A stretch of DNA of 25,450 nt from Klebsormidium nitens (lineage: Eukaryota; Streptophyta; Klebsormidiophyceae; Klebsormidiales; Klebsormidiaceae): positions 1 to 25,450 of the forward strand of contig DF237838.1 in NCBI GenBank assembly GCA_000708835.1, given 5' to 3'. A model generated the notes under the pieces. The model was not told the origin of the DNA and made no database searches. It saw only the letters and a program-made list of their open reading frames with translations. Positions within the stretch are counted from its first letter, which is position 1, and every line of letters begins with the position of its first letter. Positions 18,701 through 25,450 of this stretch are shown here, piece by piece. The position numbers were made by a program, and so were the translations under genes.

Positions 18701-21193
18701 GGAATTAGTTCCCTGTACTGAATTTTCTCTCTTGCGGCCATGCAGATCTGAAGCCCCTGAAGGTTAACTACGAGGACCTGCAGAAGCGCTTCGGCAAGTG
18801 CGGCGACTTCGTCTCCAGCACGCTTGAGACCGGCCTTGCCCCGTCTGCGGTAAGCGCAGGCGCTGTTTTAGTTGCTGCTTGATCGCACACCTTTCCTTAG
18901 CAGAGTAGTGGCTTGTACCTGTCGGATGGCTGTTGTCAAGTTTGTAAGGTTGGATATTTGTGGACTAAGCGTCTTATGTCTTCTCTTTGGAGCGCCATTG
19001 TGTCAAAGGCAGAGCGCTCAGGATTTTGTTCTGCAAACCTGCCCCTCGAAAGTCAGTTTGGTTTTTCATGCTGGCCTGGATGCTGGTTTAGGAACGGATG
19101 CTGGTTTAGGAACGCCAGACTTAACCAAGCAATTTCAGAATCTGGAATCGGATTTGTCATACTTCAGAACTTTACCTTACTCATAACAGACCCGTTTTGA
19201 TAACTCTCGAAACCTTGGGTGTGCTGCAGGATTTTCCCGAGCCTATTGCTGAACCCTCAGAACAAACCCGTTTCCTAACCACCCTAAAACGCTGGGTTTG
19301 CTGCAGGACTTTTCGGAGCCGGACCGTGTGCTGCGCAATGCGATCGAGGTGACGGCGATCGACTACGAGAAGGGCAGCATGTGGGGCAAGGACATTGGCT
19401 GGATCTACGGGTCCATCACGGAGGATATCGTCACCGGTTTCGTCATGCACTCGCGCGGCTGGCGCTCCGTCTATGCCATGACCAAGCGGCCCGCCTTCAA
19501 GGTGGGTCAGCTGTTTAAATGTTGACGAGGTTAAGGATGGGTTTTGGCGAATCTGGTTATGCTTATTTGTGGGTGTGAGGAGAGGTGGGAACTGAGGTTT
19601 GGCCTTCTTGATGGAAACAGTTTGAGTGTAGAAGATGAGAAGCGACCAGATTCAGGACTGCCAACGAGTGTGACAGAAACGCAACGGATGTCCGTAAGGA
19701 CCGACGGTGTGCTCACTTAGAAACCAAACCTCGTCGGCTTCCATCTCTTTCAAAGGCTGTCACATCTTTCTCCAAAAGTAACTAGGTTTGCAAGCAGTTC
19801 GGGGTGCTTGCAAAGCAACCCGCACTCCTATCCTTTGCCGGTTCTGCAGGGGAGCCCTCCCATCAGAGTGTCACTTTCGCAACTTTGCAAACCCTCCTCC
19901 CTTTCCTGACACTCTGTTTCACTCCCCGCAGGGAACCGCCCCTATCAACATGGCCGATCGTCTGCACCAAGTCCTCCGGTGGGGTCTCGGCTCCGTCGAG
20001 ATCTTCTTCTCGCGCCACAACCCGCTGTGGTACGGCTACCGCAAGGGCAACCGCGGGCTGAAGGGCGCGCAGCGCCTCGCGTACATCAACACGACCGTCT
20101 ACCCGTTCACGAGCATTCCGCTCGTCGTCTACTGCATGCTCCCCGCGCTCTGCCTCTTCTTCAACCAGTTCGTGACGCCCGAGATCAGCTCGACCGCGCT
20201 CGTCTACTTCTTCGTCTTCTTCGCGTCGATCGCAGCGACCGCCATTATGGAGATGCGCTGGAGCAACGTCACGTTCACGGACTACTGGAGGAACGAGCAG
20301 GTGAGAGGAGAGGAACGCTTTTGGGGTGTGTCGAGCTTGAAATTGTCATATGAGCAGTTGGGAGCCTGCGTTTCTCATGCATGTCGCAGTGACAAAAGGT
20401 GTCTGCATGAGGACGTTACATGACTGATGTTGGGTCTAGCTAGGAGCAGCACTTTGACAAACCTGCGGGGTGTTCAGGTTGTTTCCTTGGCTCTGCCGTT
20501 TCGTTGCCAGCTCTTGCGACCGGGCTAGAGTTCCCCGCCACTTCCTCTTTGGATGCATTTTACTCCTTCAAAAAGAGCAAGCCTCTGTCTCCTGACCAGC
20601 CTTCGAAACCGCTGCTGATCCTTCCATTACCCGCATAAACCCTCGTTAACCCGCTATTCTCCCCTGCGCAGTTTTGGGTTATCGGAGGCACGAGCTCGCA
20701 CTTGGCCGCCGTGTGGCAAGGCCTGCTCAAGGTCATCTTCCGCGTCGACTCCAAGTTCACGCTCACGCAAAAAGACCTTGGCGACGCTGACGACGAGTTC
20801 GCGGAGCTGTATGTCTTCCGCTGGACGTGGCTCATCGTCCCCCCCATTGCGATCGTTCTCGTCAACCTCCTGGGCATCGCGATCGGAATCACCAGGGAGC
20901 TCGCGAAAACCGTCCCTTCCTGGGGGGATCTCTTCGGGAAGCTCGCGTTTTCCGGCTGGGTGCTCATCCACTTATACCCGTTCGCCAAGGGTCTTATGGG
21001 GCGGCGCAACAGGATACCCCCCTACGTGTGGCTCGTCCTCGGGGCGATGCTTATCGGGCTGGGGATCGGATATACGACGTTCTTCTCAGTCAGCGGGATT
21101 GCGGACAAGTCGCCGTCCAGTGCGACGGATCCAGCGGCAGGCGGGGCATACGCGGGGAGCGCTTATGCAAACGGGCTGTACTACGGTCCTTAG
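9794..21193 (+). CDS. cellulose synthase catalytic subunit, CesA/CslD-type (17 exons)
   Basis: Exons: 9794-10171, 11510-11714, 12596-12732, 13422-13488, 13807-13975, 14516-14657, 15061-15254, 15592-15736, 16004-16066, 16439-16576, 16927-17145, 17497-17691, 18130-18307, 18746-18849, 19307-19501, 19932-20300, 20672-21193. They sum to 3,420 nt (1,139 aa plus TAG); all phases agree and all introns are GT-AG. It is a GT2 processive beta-1,4-glucan synthase of the plasma membrane using UDP-glucose. Domains: 126-residue N-terminal extension; RING-like zinc finger C142-C186; two membrane helices about 319-363; catalytic domain with D438-D439-G, plant-conserved region about 474-545, D606-C-D608, class-specific region about 690-775 (Lys-rich, with a CC pair), T816-E-D818 and Q856-V-L-R-W860; then about five membrane helices and an FTLTQK gating-loop motif (FxVTxK in CesA). 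All catalytic motifs are intact. CesA hallmarks (CYEY in the finger, VAKAQ, INMKGLD) are mixed with CslD hallmarks (CxC in the finger, long N-terminus, [32 protein letters not shown]). The start is the first ATG of the phase-consistent frame; an upstream 5' exon cannot be excluded. Confidence 0.93.
13644..13695 (+). repeat. degenerate copy of exon 5 start inside intron 4
   Basis: Within intron 4 of the cellulose synthase gene, the stretch after TAG at 13641-13643 reads, in the phase of exon 5, as [12 protein letters not shown]. Exon 5 (from 13807) begins [12 protein letters not shown]. Over 35 aligned bases 26 match, and several amino-acid differences are conservative. The copy lies 163 bp upstream of the real acceptor and its frame stays open to a TGA at 13737-13739. 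A GT at 13680 would close a 36-nt exon compatible with both neighbours, but the donor is weak. It is either an old exon duplication or a rarely used cassette exon. Confidence 0.6.
14080..14340 (+). repeat. degenerate G/T-rich tandem repeats in intron 5
   Basis: Intron 5 of the cellulose synthase gene contains many imperfect copies of a core like CAAGGTTGG or GAAAGTTGG (around 14090, 14117, 14163 and 14191), with related forms such as CAAGGTAGAGG near 14304. The stretch is purine-rich with frequent GGT and lacks a fixed period. It looks like a decayed minisatellite; the GGTNGG cores also resemble weak splice donors. Confidence 0.4.
14973..15082 (+). repeat. duplicated 3' splice junction at exon 7
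   Basis: CTTCTGCAGGCTTAGAAGTG around 14978-14997 mirrors the real junction CTCCTGCAGGCCCAAAAGTG around 15052-15071, 74 bp downstream (18 of 22 bases match over the core). Translated in exon phase, the upstream copy would give A-stop-K-W where the real exon gives A-Q-K-W, because CAA has become TAG. Use of the upstream acceptor would therefore end the protein at once. Confidence 0.65.
16357..16380 (+). repeat. degenerate copy of the exon 10 junction in intron 9
   Basis: CAGTCGGCCGTCTGACAGC at 16357-16375, followed by ATTC, aligns with the real junction CAGCGGCTGTATGAGGAGTT at 16436-16455 with small gaps. It lies about 79 bp upstream, the same spacing as the clearer junction copies in introns 6 and 14. 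On its own it is a moderate match; the spacing makes it more credible. Confidence 0.4.
16685..16971 (+). repeat. three tandem copies of the intron 10 / exon 11 junction
   Basis: Two copies are very similar: 16824-16926, and the real exon 11 start from 16927, with a unit of 103 bp. Both contain a C-rich tract, CTTTCAG, then GTGCTGCTCCAGCCGGAC. The exon parts agree at about 42 of 45 bases. A third, older copy starts near 16685 and keeps ACAGCAACTT, GAACACTTCTTCACTCC and the following C-rich tract but has lost the AG. The middle copy keeps a full polypyrimidine tract and CAG, so it is a potential acceptor; using it would insert 103 nt and shift the frame. Confidence 0.9.
19078..19113 (+). repeat. 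18-bp perfect tandem duplication in intron 14
   Basis: GGATGCTGGTTTAGGAAC occurs twice back to back (19078-19095 and 19096-19113) in intron 14 of the cellulose synthase gene. The identity of the copies implies a recent slippage event. No function is apparent. Confidence 0.85.
19186..19320 (+). repeat. duplicated 3' splice junction at exon 15
   Basis: A unit of about 77 bp is repeated across the junction. The upstream copy (19186-19243) contains TGCTGCAGGATTTTCCCGAG and the real one (19262-19320) TGCTGCAGGACTTTTCGGAG. About 43 of 58 bases agree, with one gap, and the polypyrimidine/AG part is conserved. The upstream copy reads DFPEP where the exon reads DFSEP. Its AG is a plausible cryptic acceptor that would change the frame. 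Confidence 0.75.
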
Positions 21194-21836
21194 ATCCGGG
21201 AGTGTCAGGAGATACAGGAACCCGGGGTTGGTCGCAGAGAACGAAATTTTGCTGCGGGGAGTTGGAGAGTTTCGGTTACGGTGGGGTTTGGCAGAGACCG
21301 AGATTTTAGGCGAGGGATGGGCTTGGGACGGTTTGCAGGGACGGGAGACGGCTGTATTTATCACAGTTGGTAGGCGGACTGTTCGTGCTAGAGCAACTGA
21401 AAAGTGGCTGGTGGAGTTAAAAAAGGGAGGACCAGGCTACTAAGTTATTCTAGAGATTGCGTAGCTGCTGTGCTTGACTAGTTTGCTGTCTCTGTCGACT
21501 TTGGAAACCTTTCGTAGCTGACTGTGGAATCGATTAGGGTAGAGTTCTTCCAATAACGGCGTCTTCCACAAGGGCGCGTGCGTGTGTGTCTAGAAGAGTC
21601 ATTGCATCGTTGACCCACGTAGACAAGCACTCGAAACAAGAAACACCACAACCATCATTCTTTCCTGCAGACTGCGTCGAATTGACTTTTCCCATGTTAG
21701 GAACGTGCTAATCCATTTAGCGCCCACACTGTCAATTGGTTCTTAGGTGCGGAAGTGTTTAAGGGCGCTGTCGATTCTGACATTGATCAAGCATTTTCAC
21801 TCACATAGTCATCAGAATGGTCCTACTGAGCAGGGG

Positions 21837-21862
21837 CACGCAGTTCATGTCTGAACTGCGTG
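21837..21862. repeat. perfect 11-bp stem, 4-base loop hairpin
   Basis: CACGCAGTTCA (21837-21847) and TGAACTGCGTG (21852-21862) are exact reverse complements separated by TGTC. It lies 644 bp after the cellulose synthase stop codon, so it could fall in the 3' UTR or beyond it. A stem this short does not qualify as a microRNA precursor. Confidence 0.7.
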
Positions 21863-22212
21863 TTATGCAGTGAGGTACGTTGAGCCTTTTTCTTTTAGCG
21901 CTAGTTGGCACCTAAGTTTTATGCATGCGAGCGGAGTCCGGTTTGATTGGTTGACATGCGGGGCACGATGGGTTATTTCACACTAATATGAGGAAACGGA
22001 GCTAGTACCACGAGATGTTGCAACTTGCATCATGTCATGCCAGGACAATTGGGCCTGAGAATCTTCCAAAAACAGGTTTTATTAGCTTTCCCACATCAAA
22101 CCAGCTAGCATCTTCCGGAAACAAGATTTTTATACCACAATCACTAATTTCCCGCGATTTATAATCGAGTTCTTGATCATTGCAGTTGTCGAGTCACGCT
22201 GAAATCAGTGCC

Positions 22213-22234
22213 AGCACATGCAGCTGCATGTGCT
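22213..22234. repeat. perfect 22-bp palindrome
   Basis: AGCACATGCAG followed directly by its reverse complement CTGCATGTGCT. It contains two CATG cores flanking CAGCTG. It could be a dimeric transcription-factor site or a cruciform; it lies about 1 kb from the cellulose synthase stop and 0.7 kb beyond the LEA-like stop. Confidence 0.65.
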
Positions 22235-22906
22235 CGATCACGTACCGTAACCGTCCAATCACAAGCCCATGCCGTCAGACAGCTTCGGAGATCATATTCA
22301 ATTAACATGTCGCCGCGGAGGAAGTCCGGGCCGTCATACTAAATAGCCATGGCCGCCATGCAAAAGAGTTGTGTTCATATCATGCACTTCAGATCTGCTC
22401 GCTCATGTACATAGCCGTCAGCTAGCATAATTGCTCACTGATGCATGCATACAGATACATTGAGCGAAGCTGGACTCAGCCCACATTACTCAAAAACCTA
22501 GCAATGAGCCGGCGGCCGGGGTGCATATACCGGTCGCAGCTCACTACTTTCGCATTCACATTACTTCTGGTCCACGCGCTTCACCGGTTCTTTACACCAG
22601 TCCTTGTTGGACTCGATCATTGACACTGTCCGAATACCATCATGTCAGCTTTGCTTAAACCTGGGCGTTGCTTAAACCTTCAAATAGATCCACCTACTGC
22701 CCGTGTCACCCACTGGATCATGTCTCGTCTTTTATTCACACCAGATCAGCTCCGTATCAAACAAAACGACCTGACCGATTCATTACAGGGCACTCAGGGT
22801 CCTAAATTCTAAACCTTTAGACATCGCCCTCATACTTCCAAACCGACTGCCCGTTAACAGGGCCCCTAATCACACCTTCAAAACCGCCCTATCTCCACTG
22901 CCGCTT

Positions 22907-24483
22907 TCATACTCCCGCGCTTTCCTCGTTCTCAGCACCTTTGTATTTCCAGACGTCCCCGTTGCTCTTATCGGGAACGATCCGAATGGTCGACTCCGGA
23001 AAAGCTGGCTCCTTATACCCCACCGCCTTGTAGAAGTCTACGTCCTTCTCGACTCTGATCCCTTCGACGATCCTATAGGACGGAAGCTTGACCCCCGCGG
23101 ATTCCGCCGCCCCCCCCTTGAGACCGCCGCTCTCTTCGTGCGGCCTCTTGTGACTGACGGGGGGTCTTTCCGGGTTGTCGGATCGACCTGTTGCCCCCCC
23201 CTCGCGGCCAATCTCGCTGTAGGACTCCGAACCCCTCTCGTCTTGCACTTTCTCGCCCCCCTTGTGGCCGATCTCTCTGTAGAACTCCGAACCCTTCTCG
23301 TCTCGCACTTTCTCGCCCCCCTTATGACCGATCTCCCTATAAAACTCCGGACCCTTTTCTTCTTTCACCTTCTCTCCCCCCTTTTTGCCAATCTCGCTGT
23401 AGAACTCCGAACCCCTCTCGTCACGCACCTTCTCCCCCCCCTTGTGGCCAACCTCTCTGTAGAACTCGGGCCCTTTCTCTTCTTTCACTTTCTCCCCTCC
23501 CTTGTGACCAATCTCCCTGTAGAACTCCGAACCCCTCTCGTCTCGCACTTTCTCCCCCCCCTTGTGACCGATTTCTCTGTAGAACTCAGGCCCTTTCTCG
23601 TCTCGCACTTTCTCCCCCCCTTTGTGACCGATCTCCCGGGAAAACTCCGGGCCATACTTTTCTTTCACCGTCTCCCCCCCCTTGTGTCCAATCTCTCTAT
23701 AGAACCCCGGACCTTTTTCCTCTTTCACTTTTTCACCCCCCTTATGACCGATTTCTTTGTAGAACTCTGGACCTTTTTCCTCTTTCACTTTTTCACCCCC
23801 CTTGTGACCGATCTCCTGGTAGAACTCTCGCCCCCTCTCGTCTCTGACTGTCTCACCCCCCTTGTGGCCGATCTCGCGATAAAATTCCGGGCCCTTCTCT
23901 TCCCTCACTTTCTCCCCCCCCTTCTGGCCGATCTCGTGGTAAAATTCTGGCCCGTGCTTATCTTTCACAGCCTCCCCCCCCTTGTGACCGATCTCTCTAT
24001 AGAACTCCGGCCCCTTTTCTTCCTTCACTTTCTCCCCCCCCTTGTGACCGATCTCACTGTAGAATTCGGGACCGTACTTCTCTTTCACCGTCTCCCCCCC
24101 CTTGTGACCAATCTCCTTGTAGAATTCCGGACCGTACTTTTCTTTGACGGTCTCCCCCCCTTTCTGCCCCCCCTTGTGTCCAATCTCACGATAGAACTCC
24201 GGTCCTTTTTCTTCCTTCACTTTCTCGCCCCCCTCGTGCCCTATTTCCTTGTAGAACTCAGGCCCGTACTTTTCTTTCACAGCCTCCCCCCCCTTGTGAC
24301 CGATCTCCCTGTAGAACTCAGGCCCCCGTTTCTGCTTAACCGTCTCCCCCCCTTTGTGACCAATCTCTTGGTAGAACTCTCGCCCCTTTTCGTCGCAAAC
24401 TGTTTCTCCGCCTTTGTGGCCGATCTCCTTGTAGAACTCGGTCCCTCTCTCGTGGGCGGTTGTCTGACCCCCCTCCGAGCGAC
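22907..24483 (-). CDS. LEA group 1 (Em/LEA_5)-like protein with 21 tandem 20-mers
   Basis: The minus frame is open from 24619 to TGA at 22907-22909. Its core, 424 residues, is 21 tandem copies of a 20-residue unit, typically GGEKVKEEKGPEFYREIGHK, plus one extra GGQK. This matches the hydrophilic 20-mer of group 1 LEA proteins (GGQTRKEQLGEEGYxxMGRKGG) in length, GG start, central Gly, Tyr, and I/M-G-x-K end; the first unit even begins GRSEGGQT, like GRSRGGQT in plant Em proteins. Em proteins usually have one to four copies. Such proteins are disordered, very hydrophilic and linked to desiccation or seed maturation. A 97-residue tail (SYRIVEGIRVEKDVDFYKAVGYK and on) is not recognised, though DFYKAVGYK echoes half a repeat. 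No ATG exists anywhere in the open frame. A good acceptor (TTTCAATGCGGATCAG ending at 24484) suggests this is a downstream exon whose start lies in an unlocated upstream exon. A bacterial-type KGG stress protein is an alternative but fits less well. Confidence 0.78.
23201..24472 (-). repeat. 60-bp coding tandem repeat array (21 units)
   Basis: Unit length is 60 bp, in frame, 21 copies, with one 12-bp insertion at 24161-24172 (GGQK) that keeps frame. Three unit families recur: KVKEEKGPEF, KVRDERGSEF and TVKEKYGPEF. In the part nearest the C-terminus the first two alternate, giving a 120-bp higher-order period. On the plus strand each boundary shows a run of C, giving strong strand asymmetry (purine-rich coding strand). 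There is no spacer variation of the CRISPR kind. Confidence 0.95.
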
Positions 24484-24709
24484 CTGATCCGCATTGAAAG
24501 AAGTAGATGAGACGTCGAAAGGAAGCTGCGTCTGAAAACTGCTTGGTGATCGAACGTTTCGAATGCAGATAACGCAATGATGCAGATCTAGAGATAAGGA
24601 GCCCTCTCTCGGACGTTGCTTATTGCGGTGTTGCGGAACGCTTTTGAAACGTCGTTGTATTTCATCGCTGCACATTGAGCTGTTTGTTTCGATACCTTGA
24701 GTCACTCAC
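24484..24709 (-). other. candidate intron upstream of the LEA repeat exon
   Basis: On the minus strand a strong donor, CTCG|GTGAGT, occurs near 24709, and a plausible acceptor with a pyrimidine-rich lead ends at 24484. Joining them would give phase 1 and restore a GRS codon run before the first repeat. However, the short exon 5' of this donor has an in-frame TGA and no ATG, so this particular pair does not give a complete reading frame. It may be a 5' UTR intron, or the true partner donor lies elsewhere. Confidence 0.3.
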
Positions 24710-24784
24710 CGAGAACCTTTTTCCAGGGTGTTCTTCAAAACACAAGATGATCAAACGAAAGAAGATTTGCTACGACGTTCTGCA

Positions 24785-24791
24785 TTAAATA
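24785..24791 (-). promoter_or_regulatory. possible TATA-like box of the LEA-like gene
   Basis: TATTTAA on the minus strand, about 75 bp upstream of the GTGAGT donor at 24709. Position and orientation fit a core promoter for the LEA-like transcript, but a 7-bp AT motif is weak evidence. Confidence 0.25.
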
Positions 24792-25049
24792 GTATCACTC
24801 TTGATGGGACAGAAGATTGAGAGTTCCTTGGGAAGCAGCGAGAAATTTCAGTCAAAATCAAACTAGACTGAAGATGTTGGATAAGTATCGGTAAAAATCC
24901 GTTCCATCCGATGCGACTAGATTTAGGTGACACCAGAAGAGTCTCTGCATTGCAGTCGTGCCCAGGCGAGTTCAGGTGCATGCAGGATAGATTCGCCAGG
25001 ATCTAGCACTGGCAACGAATCTAGAATAGTCCTCGAGACGAAGTGGTCG

Positions 25050-25055
25050 CACGTG
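25050..25055. promoter_or_regulatory. G-box / ABRE-core motif CACGTG
   Basis: A CACGTG hexamer lies about 260 bp upstream of the TATA-like motif of the LEA-like gene. ACGT-core elements drive ABA- and drought-responsive expression of Em genes in land plants. One hexamer occurs by chance every few kb, so this is only suggestive. Confidence 0.22.
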
Positions 25056-25106
25056 CAATCCCTATGCAACGAAGAGGGAAGCCTTCCCTTTCTAGAAGGT
25101 ACCACA

Positions 25107-25448
25107 TCATGCACGAAGCGATCTAAATCTTTTCACTCTCTTCTCAGAAAGCGCTCCTTCTAAGCCAGACAAAGACATCGTTCCTTTCCCGGTGCTCTGA
25201 ATCTGGCTCTTGGATGTGCTTGGAAAGGTGCCGTCACTCGGCCATGCACAAGTCGAAATTTCCGTTTTATATCCATCAGCATAGACAATTCCATCTTCGA
25301 AGCTGCAATCCAGCATCACCAGCTGGGAAGAGTAAGGATGCTCTCTCCTTGCAGAAGAAACTCTGATTTCCATATCCATTGGTTCTCCCCAGAAGAAAAG
25401 CATTCGGCCCCCACCTTTGGCGAGATTCAGCTGCGCATCCGGCCCACT
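25107..25448 (-). CDS. unidentified partial ORF running off the right edge
   Basis: The minus frame is open from the window edge to TGA at 25107-25109, at least 113 codons. The peptide includes AKGGGRMLFFWGEPMDMEI and, further on, LVMLDCSFEDGIVYADGY, and ends in a basic stretch (KRVKRFRSLRA). An internal ATG is at 25403. I do not recognise a family; the GGGRMLFFWGEP stretch faintly recalls a beta-propeller (kelch-type) blade, which is not evidence enough to name it. It would be the 3' end of a gene lying mainly outside the window, tandem with the LEA-like gene. Confidence 0.35.
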   Translation of the reverse strand, partial: SGPDAQLNLAKGGGRMLFFWGEPMDMEIRVSSARREHPYSSQLVMLDCSFEDGIVYADGYKTEISTCAWPSDGTFPSTSKSQIQSTGKGTMSLSGLEGALSEKRVKRFRSLRA

Positions 25449-25450
25449 GT

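Larger units (their letters stand above)
21194..22906. other. 3' flank between convergent cellulose synthase and LEA-like genes
   Basis: It must hold the 3' UTRs and polyadenylation signals of both genes. No ORF here has recognisable motifs. Structural elements seen are a perfect hairpin (21837-21862), a 22-bp palindrome (22213-22234) and a 12-bp direct repeat (TTGCTTAAACCT at 22651 and 22668). Confidence 0.5.

Noticed and set aside
20319-20340. Copy of the exon 17 start near the 5' end of intron 16
   Set aside because: TTTTGGG plus a loosely spaced AGCT match; offset 353 bp and many gaps, so probably chance.
22441-22623. 60-aa plus-strand ORF
   Set aside because: Short, no motif, no splice context or homologous feature; typical random ORF in the 3' flank.
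23201-24472. CRISPR-like array
   Set aside because: Units are contiguous 60-bp coding repeats with no unique spacers, in a eukaryotic intron-bearing context.
23138-24487. 449-aa plus-strand ORF rich in Leu, Pro and Phe
   Set aside because: It is the antisense shadow of the LEA 20-mer array; its periodicity is wholly explained by the minus-strand repeats, which match a known family.

Overview
The window is nuclear DNA from a green-lineage eukaryote. The best fit is a streptophyte, probably an alga close to the base of land plants; a Klebsormidium-like terrestrial alga would fit, but the genus is inference. Reasons: genes are split by many GT-AG introns of roughly 200-1,300 bp; the main gene is a plant-type cellulose synthase with RING finger, plant-conserved region and class-specific region; a SPIRAL1-like microtubule protein and a group 1 LEA (Em-type) protein are present. 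There is no bacterial operon structure.

Layout. (1) 51-311, minus: possible last exon of an unrecognised gene. (2) 314-2809: no convincing gene. (3) 2810-4433, plus: three-exon SPIRAL1-like gene, recognised by GGG-SSL-YLFG at the N-terminus and GYLFG at the C-terminus. (4) 4434-6363: intergenic, with a decayed Ty1/copia RNase H fragment near 4915-5140. (5) 6364-7505, minus: complete three-exon Yippee-like gene of 111 aa. (6) 7506-9793: 5' flanks of the divergent Yippee and cellulose synthase genes, including a GC-rich repeat-bearing block. (7) 9794-21193, plus: 17-exon cellulose synthase gene of 1,139 aa that mixes CesA and CslD hallmarks. (8) 21194-22906: 3' flank with a perfect hairpin and a perfect 22-bp palindrome. 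(9) 22907-24483, minus: LEA group 1-like gene whose core is 21 tandem copies of a 20-residue motif. (10) 25107-25448, minus: unidentified ORF running off the right edge.

Most notable: the very large expansion of the Em/LEA_5 20-mer, which normally occurs in one to a few copies; the CesA/CslD mosaic; and a recurring pattern in the cellulose synthase introns, where a degenerate copy of the 3' splice junction plus the start of the next exon lies about 75-165 bp upstream of the real acceptor (clear in introns 4, 6, 10 and 14, weaker in several others).

The genes do not form one pathway. A cellulose synthase, a cortical-microtubule factor and a desiccation-type LEA protein would suit a walled terrestrial alga, but their adjacency may be chance. 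All exon boundaries come from reading splice sites, phase and family motifs by eye; no transcript data were available.
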